A DNA stretch of 32,624 bases from Spirosoma fluviale (GTDB lineage Bacteria; Bacteroidota; Bacteroidia; Cytophagales; Spirosomataceae): positions 1 through 32,624 of the forward strand of contig CAMDRO010000025.1 in assembly GCA_945906795.1 (NCBI GenBank), written 5' to 3'. The number at the start of each line of letters is the position of its first letter. The first letter of the stretch is position 1. Below the pieces are notes generated by a model. The model worked only from the letters and a program-made list of their open reading frames with translations. It did no database searches and was not told the origin of the DNA. Below, piece after piece: positions 15,131-21,573 of this stretch. Made by a program: the position numbers and the translations under genes.

Positions 15131-15922
15131 GTGTCAGAAGAAAACGAATCAAGACCTCCATTTAAAAGACCATTTAGGCATTTTACAACCCCACAAACGG
15201 ATAACAAAGAAATTGTATTTGGAATACAATCGGTGTTAGAAACGTTGAGATCAGGGAAAGAAATTGACCGATTATTAGTCCAACGAGAATTGGGTCATAC
15301 TGAAATATTAGATTTGGCTAGGGAAAAAGGGGTTCAAGTTCAAAAGGTTCCTTTAGAAAAATTAAATCGAATTACGCGAAAAAATCACCAAGGAGCGATT
15401 GCATTTGTTTCGGCCATACATTATGCCAAATTAGAAAATGTAATTGCAACCACCTTTGAAAAAGGTCAAGTGCCCTTGGTTTTAATTTTGGACCGAATTA
15501 CGGACGTGCGTAATTTTGGAGCCATCGCCAGAACGGCAGAATGCGCAGGTGTACATGCGATTGTGATTCCAGCTCGAGGAGCAGCACAGATCAATGCGGA
15601 TGCCATGAAAACTTCATCGGGCGCTTTGAATTTTATCCCCGTTTGTAAAGAAGAAAACCTGATTCAAACGCTTGATTTTCTTCAAAACTCCGGATTAAAA
15701 GTAATTTCATGTACTGAAAAAACAAAAACGTCTATCTATACATGTGACTTAACGGTGCCATTAGCCATCATCTTGGGATCCGAAGAAGATGGAATTTCCG
15801 ATGAATTAATCCGTAAATCGGATGAATTAGCGGCCATCCCTCAGAGTGGCCAAGTGGGTAGTTTAAATGTATCGGTTGCGACGGGAGTCGTTATTTTTGA
15901 AGCTACGCGCCAGCGAGTTTAA
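15131..15922 (+). CDS. rlmB: 23S rRNA 2'-O-methyltransferase, RlmB/SpoU family
   Basis: TrmH/SpoU-family enzymes methylate ribose 2'-OH in RNA; RlmB modifies a conserved G in domain V of 23S rRNA. The protein has an N-terminal substrate-binding domain (IVFGIQSVLETLRSGKEIDRLL, later NHQGAIAFVS). The SPOUT knot follows, with motif 1 ILDRITDVRNFGAIARTAEC, motif 2 ILGSEEDGIS and motif 3 IPQSGQVGSLNVSVATGV. The start at GTG 15131 (263 aa) is chosen because the only upstream in-frame option, TTG at 15107, lies within a promoter-like box. The family assignment is firm; the exact target nucleoside is inferred. Confidence 0.88.
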   Translation: MSEENESRPPFKRPFRHFTTPQTDNKEIVFGIQSVLETLRSGKEIDRLLVQRELGHTEILDLAREKGVQVQKVPLEKLNRITRKNHQGAIAFVSAIHYAKLENVIATTFEKGQVPLVLILDRITDVRNFGAIARTAECAGVHAIVIPARGAAQINADAMKTSSGALNFIPVCKEENLIQTLDFLQNSGLKVISCTEKTKTSIYTCDLTVPLAIILGSEEDGISDELIRKSDELAAIPQSGQVGSLNVSVATGVVIFEATRQRV

Positions 15923-15992
15923 CTAAATTCTACCGCATTTGCATCCGTTTTTATTTAACGAATCAGTTCCCGATTACCGATTGCTTCTTAAA

Positions 15993-16739
15993 TTAAATAC
16001 GATTGATCAAATTAGCTGAGGCCTGTGCGGTGGGCAGTAAAGTCACATCTGATAAATTCACATGTGCGGGCGCCATCACCATAAATCGAATAACTTCAGC
16101 GACATCATGGGCTACCAACGGAGTAAAACCTTTGTAAACGGCATCCGCCTTTTCTTCATCTCCTTTAAATCTAACTGCAGAAAACTCAGTATTTACGGCT
16201 CCAGGTGCTAAATTAGAAACTTTAATACCAAAAGGATTTAGATCAATGCGCATGCCTTGGGATAAAACCTCAACAGCCGCTTTGGAGGCACAATAAACAG
16301 CCCCATTGGCATAAATTTGCTTTCCCGCGATCGATGAAATATTAATAATATGGCCTTTTTTACGGGCAATCATCCAAGGAATAACGGATTTAGATACATA
16401 CAATAAGCCATTCACATTTCCATGCATCATCGCATCCCAATCGGCAACATCACCATCTTGAATCGGAGAAAGTCCATGCGCATTTCCTGCATTATTGATT
16501 AAAACATCAATATTTTTCCAATCTTCAGATAAAGTAGCAAAAGAAGATTGCACTTGGCCTAAATCACGAACATCAAAAATCAAAATAGTGGAATCAACCG
16601 AAATTTCTTTTTGCAAAGCCTCTAAACGATCTTTTCTACGTCCACATAAAATTAATTTATATCCATTTTCAGCTAAAATCAAAGCTGTTTCATGTCCAAT
16701 TCCAGAACTAGAACCCGTAATGCAAGCAATTTTTTCCAT
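15993..16739 (-). CDS. Short-chain dehydrogenase/reductase (YdfG-like)
   Basis: This 248-residue SDR has the cofactor loop TGSSSGIG (8-15), NNAG (82-85), the catalytic Ser136 in INISSIAG, and Tyr149/Lys153 in YCASK. GRRKDR after the second strand suggests NADP(H) binding. Overall it resembles the YdfG group of 3-hydroxy-acid/serine dehydrogenases, but the substrate is not certain. Translation is placed at ATG 16739. A longer frame reaches a TTG at 16757, but that codon is part of a perfect minus-strand -7 box. The gene is divergent from pth and convergent with rlmB; the 70-nt gap 15923-15992 shows no convincing terminator. Confidence 0.92.
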   Translation of the reverse strand: MEKIACITGSSSGIGHETALILAENGYKLILCGRRKDRLEALQKEISVDSTILIFDVRDLGQVQSSFATLSEDWKNIDVLINNAGNAHGLSPIQDGDVADWDAMMHGNVNGLLYVSKSVIPWMIARKKGHIINISSIAGKQIYANGAVYCASKAAVEVLSQGMRIDLNPFGIKVSNLAPGAVNTEFSAVRFKGDEEKADAVYKGFTPLVAHDVAEVIRFMVMAPAHVNLSDVTLLPTAQASANLINRI

Positions 16740-16754
16740 AACAAAATATTTTAA

Positions 16755-16762
16755 CAAAGGTA
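16755..16762 (-). promoter_or_regulatory. -7 promoter box of the SDR gene
   Basis: On the minus strand TACCTTTG is a perfect match, 15 nt before the ATG at 16739. It lies back to back with the pth box, 5 nt apart. Confidence 0.72.
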
Positions 16763-16767
16763 ATGTC

Positions 16768-16775
16768 TAAATTTG
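16768..16775 (+). promoter_or_regulatory. -7 promoter box of pth
   Basis: TAAATTTG matches the consensus perfectly and ends 18 nt before the pth ATG at 16794. The divergent SDR box is 5 nt away, so the two promoters must share one short stretch of DNA. Confidence 0.7.
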
Positions 16776-16793
16776 TAAAATAATATCAATTAC

Positions 16794-17354
16794 ATGAATT
16801 ACCTGATTGTTGGCCTAGGAAATATAGGCCCAGAATATCTTTTCACGCGACATAACATAGGATTTATGTCTGTCGATTATTTGGCCAGACAAAAGGATAT
16901 TAAATTTTCAACGGACCGACTAGGTTCCATCACGTCGTATAAACTGAAAGGAAAGACTATTTATTTATTGAAGCCAAGTACTTATATGAATCTGAGTGGA
17001 AAATCAGTTCTATACTGGAGCCAACAATTAAAAATCGAAATAGATAGATTGTTAATCGTTTTAGATGATATCGCATTACCATTTGAAACCATCAGACTAA
17101 AACCCAAAGGATCCAATGGAGGACATAACGGATTAAAGAGTATAGAATCCACCTTACTAACTACTGAATACGGAAGAATGCGCATGGGTGTTGGCAGTGA
17201 TTTCTCCAAAGGAAGACAAGCCGATTACGTATTAGGCAACTTCGAAACCAAAGAATTAGATCAAATTTCATTCGTCTTAGACCGCAGCTCTGAAATAATA
17301 GAGAATTTTTGCTTGGAAGGAATCCAACAAACAATGAATAAATTTAATCAATAA
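16794..17354 (+). CDS. pth: Peptidyl-tRNA hydrolase
   Basis: Pth releases tRNA from peptidyl-tRNA that drops off the ribosome, an essential recycling step. The 186-residue protein has Asn10 and catalytic His20 in GLGNIGPEYLFTRHNIGF. Asn66 lies in LKPSTYMNLSGKSV and the Asp pair 91-92 in IVLDDIALP. KPKGSNGGHNGLKSIE (104-119) and MRMGVG are also present. The length is typical. It is transcribed alone, divergent from the SDR gene, and is followed by about 250 nt of very A/T-rich non-coding DNA. Confidence 0.96.
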   Translation: MNYLIVGLGNIGPEYLFTRHNIGFMSVDYLARQKDIKFSTDRLGSITSYKLKGKTIYLLKPSTYMNLSGKSVLYWSQQLKIEIDRLLIVLDDIALPFETIRLKPKGSNGGHNGLKSIESTLLTTEYGRMRMGVGSDFSKGRQADYVLGNFETKELDQISFVLDRSSEIIENFCLEGIQQTMNKFNQ

Positions 17355-17485
17355 TATAATTATTTAAAGAATTTTTGATTTATTTTAATATTTTAATAAT
17401 AGAATTATTCAAAACAATTAATAATTTTAACAAAATTTAATTTGGTAAAAATAATATATACATCAATAATAAACCGAAAATAGCG

Positions 17486-17535
17486 TTTATTTTAGAATAT
17501 ACAGATTCGATACTATAAAAATAGTCTAAAATAAA
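17486..17535. repeat. Inverted repeat before the orphan secreted-protein gene (possible operator)
   Basis: TTTATTTTAGA (17486-17496) is matched perfectly by TCTAAAATAAA (17525-17535), with 28 nt between. The right arm ends 2 nt before the -33 element. A smaller hairpin, ACTAT-AAAA-ATAGT (17512-17525), is nested inside. The spacing suits a protein bound at two half-sites or a DNA loop, but the region is so A/T-rich that chance cannot be excluded. The rest of 17355-17603 shows nothing else except the promoter. Confidence 0.45.
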
Positions 17536-17537
17536 GT

Positions 17538-17568
17538 TTTGCAATATTAAAAAAATGCAATAAATTTG
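17538..17568 (+). promoter_or_regulatory. Consensus promoter of the orphan secreted-protein gene
   Basis: TTTG (17538-17541), then exactly 19 nt, then TAAATTTG (17561-17568): the full Bacteroidota -33/-7 consensus. Transcription would start near 17573, giving a leader of about 30 nt. Confidence 0.88.
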
Positions 17569-17603
17569 TAATGTTGATTTAGTAAATAAATATAACAAAA
17601 CAA

Positions 17604-18068
17604 ATGAACAGTAAAATAACAGTGATTAGCGTCCTACTAGGTTTGGGATTAATCAATTCGACAGTACAAGCAAGCGGTTTGACAGGAAAAACAACAATTG
17701 TCCTCGTGTCATCAAAGAGAGAAACTCTTTCAGAAGTAATTCAAACATTAATATTAAAAGAAAATTCAGGAACTAAGACATCATCAGCAAGCCTAACCAT
17801 TTCAATATTAGAGGATTATCAAAAAAATAATCAAAATTACCTTAAAATAAGCACAGAAGATAAAGCCATCTTTAACGCAACGATCAAAACTATTATTTCG
17901 CAAGGAGATAATATTACAGACGCTAGTACGTTAACATGGATAAAAGAAATAAGTAAATCAGCCAAAGCAATCAATATCGTCTGGGCTGTAGTAGAAGAAG
18001 AAAAAAGTATCGAAACTTTGACAAACAATTTGTCTGAGACCTCATTAGATACCATTATCGTATTCTAA
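17604..18068 (+). CDS. Small secreted protein of unknown function
   Basis: I do not recognise this 154-residue protein. It has a clear signal peptide (MNSKITVISVLLGLGLINST, cleavage probably after VQASG or near residue 24), so it should reach the periplasm or beyond. The mature part is about 130 aa, rich in Ser, Thr, Ile, Lys and Glu, with no Cys and no obvious catalytic motif. It ends in alternating hydrophobic residues (LDTIIVF). It is not a lipoprotein, because no lipobox Cys is present. A textbook promoter precedes it, and it is followed within 17 nt by the first of two repeat-terminator modules, so its mRNA probably ends at 18156 or is processed there. Confidence 0.8.
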   Translation: MNSKITVISVLLGLGLINSTVQASGLTGKTTIVLVSSKRETLSEVIQTLILKENSGTKTSSASLTISILEDYQKNNQNYLKISTEDKAIFNATIKTIISQGDNITDASTLTWIKEISKSAKAINIVWAVVEEEKSIETLTNNLSETSLDTIIVF

Positions 18069-18084
18069 TTTAGATTGTAAGTAG

Positions 18085-18111
18085 TTTTCATAGTTAAATA
18101 GGTTTAGAGGT
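18085..18111 (+). repeat. 27-nt direct repeat, copy 1
   Basis: The 27 nt at 18085-18111 are identical to 18203-18229, with core AGTTAAATAGGTTTAGAGG. Identity stops abruptly on both sides. The copy is followed after 6 nt by a terminator hairpin. Confidence 0.95.
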
Positions 18112-18117
18112 ATTCAG

Positions 18118-18156
18118 AAAAGGTGTTGTTTTTAACGACACCTTTTTATTTTTTTT
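18118..18156 (+). terminator. Intrinsic terminator of module 1
   Basis: AAAAGGTGTTG (18118-18128) pairs with CGACACCTTTT (18136-18146), 11 bp with one G-U and a 7-nt loop. It is followed by T-A-T8. It ends the transcript of the secreted-protein gene and/or the small RNA. Confidence 0.92.
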
Positions 18157-18202
18157 GCATTAAACTTATATTATCTCCATAAAATCAGTATATTCGTATA
18201 AA

Positions 18203-18229
18203 TTTTCATAGTTAAATAGGTTTAGAGGT
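18203..18229 (+). repeat. 27-nt direct repeat, copy 2
   Basis: This is an exact copy of 18085-18111, offset by 118 nt. It is followed after 5 nt by a different, stronger hairpin. Flanking sequence is unrelated apart from a TAnATT-like box at the same upstream distance. Confidence 0.95.
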
Positions 18230-18234
18230 TACAT

Positions 18235-18276
18235 AAATAAGGCCAGAAGTTTCTTCTGGCCTTATTTTTATTTATT
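18235..18276. terminator. Strong hairpin terminator shared by module 2 and metG
   Basis: A perfect 15-bp stem (18235-18249 with 18253-18267, core AAGGCCAGAAG) has a TTT loop and is followed on the plus strand by TTATTTATT. It lies 24 nt after the convergent metG stop codon and could also end metG transcription, though the minus-strand side lacks a clean T-run outside the stem. Confidence 0.88.
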
Positions 18277-18290
18277 AAAAGGTATAAAAA

Positions 18291-20321
18291 TCAATTTACA
18301 GTCGCTCCATTCCATATTTTTTTATCGGGCTGCACAAACGCAAGTGACCCATCCGCATCCTCAGCCATCAAAATCATCCCCTCACTTTCCAATCCCATCA
18401 TTTTCCGGGGAGCTAAGTTGGCCAAGAAACTAACCTGCTTACCAATCACCTCTTCAGGTTTAAAATATTCTGCTATTCCACTCAGAATTGTACGCGTTTT
18501 GATTCCGTCATTCACTTTCAACTTCAACAGTTTTTTGCTCTTTTCCATTTTTTCAGCGGCAACAATTTCGCCAATCCGAATATCCATTTTAGCAAAGTCA
18601 TCAAACTCAATCGTATCCTTCACCATGGGCACCGTTTTTAATGCTAATTCCATAAGATTTTTAGTTTGATTTAATTTATCAATTTGAACTTGGATTACAT
18701 CATCCTCTATTTTATCAAACAGCAAACCGGGATTTTTTAAGCTGCGCCCTGCCGGGATAATTTCAAAGTCGCCTATATGAGTCCAAGAATAATCAGACAT
18801 CCCAAGGGCTTCCCTCAAGGTATGAGAAGTAAAAGGAAGAAACGGCTCAAGGGCGATCGCGGCTTGAGCGACCAATTGGACCGCAAAATTCAAAATAGAA
18901 CCCGCTTGAGCTCGATCTTCTTTGATCACCTTCCAAGGCTCGGTCTCCGCCAAATATTTATTTCCTAGTCTGGCGATTTCCATGGCGTTCACCAAAGCAT
19001 CCCGAAATTTAAATCCAGCTAAAGCCGCATCTAATTTGGCCGGAATATCCTTCAGGGCCAACATCAAATCCGATTCCAAACTTGATTCGATACATTTAAC
19101 AGGCACTTGTGAGTCAAAATTTTTATCAATCAACACAAAAGCCCTGTTCACAAAATTCCCTAAAATGGCCACTAATTCGGAATTGTTTTTGGTCTGAAAA
19201 TCAGCCCAAGTAAAGTCCGCATCCTTAGTTTCAGGGCTTAAAGAAGTTAAGGTATAACGCAAAACATCCTGTTTTCCCGGAAAATCCTGTAAATATTCAT
19301 GCAACCAAACAGCCCAATTACGAGAAGTGGAAATTTTATCCCCCTCCAAATTCATAAACTCATTGGCTGGCACTTGGTCCGCCAACTGGAATTCCCCGTG
19401 GGCCATGCACATCGCAGGAAAAATCAAACAATGAAAAACGATGTTGTCTTTGCCTATGAAATGAACAATTTGACTATCCTTCGCTTTCCAATATTTCTCC
19501 CAGTCGGGTGTCAACTGGGTCGTCATGGACATATACCCAATGGGGGCGTCAAACCACACATATAGCACCTTACCCTCCGTATCTGGCAATGGAATAGGTA
19601 CGCCCCAGTTTAAATCTCGGGTCATCGCACGCGGCTTAAGGCCCTCCTGCAACCAAGATTTTACTTGGCCCAACACATTAGGCTTCCATTCTGGATGTAA
19701 ATCGATGTATTTAGTTAACTCTCCTTGCCACTTATCTAAGGGTAGAAACCAATTTTTGGTCGGCTTTAATACAGGGGAAGCCCCGCTCAACATAGATTTG
19801 GGATTCAAAAGTTCATTGGGAGACAAGGTAGTTCCACATTTTTCACATTGATCACCATAAGCTCCAGATTGCTTGCAGGAAGGACAATCTCCTGTAATGT
19901 AACGGTCAGCTAAAAACTGATTCGCCGACTCATCAAAATACTGCATCGTGGTCTCCTCCACAAATTTTCCCTCATTATATAGCTTCAAAAAGAAATCTTG
20001 CGAAAATTGATGATGCACAGGATCTGAAGTTCTCCCATAAAAATCAAATGATATACCAAAATCCTCAAAAGAAGATTTAATTTCTTTATAATAATAATCA
20101 ACCACCTCTTGGGGTGTCTTACCCTCCTTTTGCGCTTTAATGGTAATAGGAACGCCATGTTCATCCGTCCCAGAAACAAAAATCACATCTTTCTTTTGTA
20201 AACGTAAAAAACGCACATAAATATCAGCAGGCAAATAACACCCAGCTAAATGACCAATATGAATGGGACCATTCGCATAAATTAAAGCCGCTGTTACCGT
20301 AGTCCGTGAAAATGTAGACAT
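18291..20321 (-). CDS. metG: Methionyl-tRNA synthetase
   Basis: MetG charges tRNA-Met and tRNA-fMet. The 676-residue protein has the HIGH motif HIGH (21-24) in [13 protein letters not shown]. The zinc-knuckle insert has two Cys pairs ([10 protein letters not shown] and DQCEKCGTT). The KMSKS loop is KISTSRN. An anticodon-binding helical domain follows, and then a C-terminal Trbp111-type tRNA-binding OB domain ([20 protein letters not shown]). This is the long, dimeric architecture. A perfect -7 box lies 22 nt upstream of the ATG at 20321. Divergent from rpsU. Confidence 0.97.
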   Translation of the reverse strand: MSTFSRTTVTAALIYANGPIHIGHLAGCYLPADIYVRFLRLQKKDVIFVSGTDEHGVPITIKAQKEGKTPQEVVDYYYKEIKSSFEDFGISFDFYGRTSDPVHHQFSQDFFLKLYNEGKFVEETTMQYFDESANQFLADRYITGDCPSCKQSGAYGDQCEKCGTTLSPNELLNPKSMLSGASPVLKPTKNWFLPLDKWQGELTKYIDLHPEWKPNVLGQVKSWLQEGLKPRAMTRDLNWGVPIPLPDTEGKVLYVWFDAPIGYMSMTTQLTPDWEKYWKAKDSQIVHFIGKDNIVFHCLIFPAMCMAHGEFQLADQVPANEFMNLEGDKISTSRNWAVWLHEYLQDFPGKQDVLRYTLTSLSPETKDADFTWADFQTKNNSELVAILGNFVNRAFVLIDKNFDSQVPVKCIESSLESDLMLALKDIPAKLDAALAGFKFRDALVNAMEIARLGNKYLAETEPWKVIKEDRAQAGSILNFAVQLVAQAAIALEPFLPFTSHTLREALGMSDYSWTHIGDFEIIPAGRSLKNPGLLFDKIEDDVIQVQIDKLNQTKNLMELALKTVPMVKDTIEFDDFAKMDIRIGEIVAAEKMEKSKKLLKLKVNDGIKTRTILSGIAEYFKPEEVIGKQVSFLANLAPRKMMGLESEGMILMAEDADGSLAFVQPDKKIWNGATVN

Positions 20322-20343
20322 ATCTTGAAATTCTTTTAAAATA

Positions 20344-20351
20344 CAAAAATA
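20344..20351 (-). promoter_or_regulatory. -7 promoter box of metG
   Basis: TATTTTTG on the minus strand (20351-20344) fits TAnnTTTG perfectly and lies 22 nt before the start codon. The A/T-rich setting makes chance matches more likely than for the TACCTTTG boxes. Confidence 0.6.
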
Positions 20352-20408
20352 AGTAAAAAATTATCAACCCGTCGATAAAATATACACCTCAAAATTTACC
20401 ACAATGAC

Positions 20409-20439
20409 TTGCAATTCAAAAAAAATAAAATTATCTTTG
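20409..20439 (+). promoter_or_regulatory. Consensus promoter of rpsU
   Basis: TTG (20409-20411), 20 nt, then TATCTTTG (20432-20439). The rpsU ATG follows at 20471, leaving a leader of about 27 nt. Confidence 0.85.
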
Positions 20440-20470
20440 CATTCAATTTTAATAAAAAAAGAGAACATAC

Positions 20471-20665
20471 ATGTTAATTATTTCAATTAAAGAGAACGAG
20501 TCAATTGATAAAGCTTTAAAGCGTTTCAAAAAGAAATTTGAAAAAACAGGTGTAGTGAAAGAACTTCGTAGAAGGTCTGCATTTGAAAAACCATCAATTG
20601 CTCGACGTACTGAACTTATTCGTGCGTCTTACAAGCAGACTACCTACGGGAATATAAACAACTAA
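20471..20665 (+). CDS. rpsU: 30S ribosomal protein S21
   Basis: S21 joins the 30S platform near the 3' end of 16S rRNA and helps initiation. The 64-residue basic protein has the family pattern: N-terminal ISIKENESIDKALKRFKKKF, then a long basic helix (KELRRRSAFEKPSIARR). In Bacteroidota S21 has been connected with sequestration of the anti-Shine-Dalgarno sequence, in keeping with the absence of SD sites here. It is preceded by a consensus promoter and followed after 38 nt by the Xer recombinase gene. Confidence 0.95.
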   Translation: MLIISIKENESIDKALKRFKKKFEKTGVVKELRRRSAFEKPSIARRTELIRASYKQTTYGNINN

Positions 20666-20703
20666 TTCCTAAAAATATTTAAATAATTGACTACTTTCGG
20701 GCT

Positions 20704-21573
20704 ATGAATCGAGAGTTAGTCAATTTTTTTTTGGTACATCTCAAAGTAGAAAGAAGACTTAGCATTCATACGGTTACGGCCTATGAAAATGACCTCCAGC
20801 AATTTCTTGCATTTATTGGATTAGAGGCAGACGTCACAGAAGTCAAATCAGATGTAATTAGGGGATGGCTGATCCAGTTATCAGATGATGCCATTCAAAA
20901 CCGCAGCATTAATCGTAAACTAGCGACTTTAAGAACTTTTTTCAAATTTCTATTACGTCGGGGCGATCGTCAAGACAACCCAATGACGACGATTAAAATG
21001 ATTAAAACGAAGAAAAAATTACCCCAATTTCTTCGAGAATCTGACATAGAACCTCTATTTAATACGCCGATTGACATCCACTCGTTTGAAGATTTACGAG
21101 ATCAACTAATTCTCTACTTATTATATGGGACGGGAATTCGTTTAGCCGAATTAATATCCTTGCAACGCGTACAGGTCAATTTACAATCAGGAACAATCCG
21201 GGTCATTGGCAAAAGAAATAAAGAACGCATGATTCCCATCCCAAAACTGATTGAGGTCTTGATCGAAAATTACTTAAAGGTTTGTCCTTATACACATGAA
21301 AATTTATTGCTAACCGACAAAGGGGAAATACTCTATCCCGTTTTTGTTCAGAGACTCGTTAAAAAACAATTGAGTCGCATAAGTACCTTAGAGAAACTCT
21401 CACCCCATATTTTGCGCCACACCTATGCCACTCATTTATTGAACCGTGGGGCTGATTTAAACGCCATAAAAGAGTTGTTGGGACATGCTAATTTAGCTGC
21501 CACCCAAGTGTACACCCATAATTCAATGGAGAAAATCAAGGAAATTTATTCACAAGCGCATCCTAAGGCCTAA
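20704..21573 (+). CDS. Tyrosine recombinase, XerC/XerD type
   Basis: Xer recombinases resolve chromosome dimers at dif. The 289-residue protein has the N-terminal SAM-like core-binding domain (1-90). The catalytic set is complete: Arg146 in TGIRLAEL, Lys170, His235 and Arg238 in HILRHTYATHLL, His261 in LLGHANLAATQ and the nucleophile Tyr270 in VYTHN. Its position after rpsU is the usual one for the Bacteroidota chromosomal Xer, so it is a housekeeping enzyme and not an element integrase. XerC versus XerD cannot be settled. A one-mismatch -7 box TACTTTCG (20692-20699) ends 4 nt before the ATG. The stop overlaps thrB by 4 nt. Confidence 0.93.
   Translation: MNRELVNFFLVHLKVERRLSIHTVTAYENDLQQFLAFIGLEADVTEVKSDVIRGWLIQLSDDAIQNRSINRKLATLRTFFKFLLRRGDRQDNPMTTIKMIKTKKKLPQFLRESDIEPLFNTPIDIHSFEDLRDQLILYLLYGTGIRLAELISLQRVQVNLQSGTIRVIGKRNKERMIPIPKLIEVLIENYLKVCPYTHENLLLTDKGEILYPVFVQRLVKKQLSRISTLEKLSPHILRHTYATHLLNRGADLNAIKELLGHANLAATQVYTHNSMEKIKEIYSQAHPKA

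Larger units (their letters stand above)
18085..18156 (+). ncRNA. Candidate small RNA module 1 (repeat + terminator)
   Basis: A 27-nt conserved segment is followed by a 6-nt gap, an 11-bp hairpin and a U-rich tail, for a total of about 72 nt. A degenerate -7-like TAGATTGT ends 6 nt before the repeat, the same position as in module 2. The RNA could instead be the processed 3' end of the mRNA of the secreted protein, which stops 16 nt upstream. The repeat is antisense to a sequence resembling a translation start (see findings). No known RNA family is recognised. Confidence 0.5.
18203..18276 (+). ncRNA. Candidate small RNA module 2 (repeat + terminator)
   Basis: The architecture matches module 1: a 27-nt repeat, a 5-nt gap, a 15-bp hairpin and a U-rich tail, about 70-74 nt in all. 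A -7-like box TATATTCG (18189-18196, one mismatch from TAnnTTTG) ends 6 nt before the repeat, which would put the transcription start at the first repeat base. No clear -33 element is seen. Because module 1 ends in a good terminator, this copy would need its own promoter or read-through. Confidence 0.5.

Noticed and set aside
18065-18209. Minus-strand mini-genes starting inside each repeat (ATG at 18091 and at 18209)
   Set aside because: The frames stop after 8 and 12 codons. The hairpins with U-tracts fit plus-strand transcription, so these are more likely the complement of an antisense RNA or old start-region remnants than genes.
18085-18229. CRISPR array from the two identical 27-mers
   Set aside because: There are only two copies, the intervening 91 nt are far too long for a spacer and contain a terminator, and no cas gene is nearby.
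18291-20321. Several plus-strand open frames of 60-110 codons opposite metG
   Set aside because: All lie within the metG coding sequence and follow its codon pattern; no independent evidence.
20704-21573. The tyrosine recombinase as integrase of a mobile element
   Set aside because: Its position after rpsU, its length and its domain layout fit the chromosomal Xer; no att repeats or cargo genes are present.
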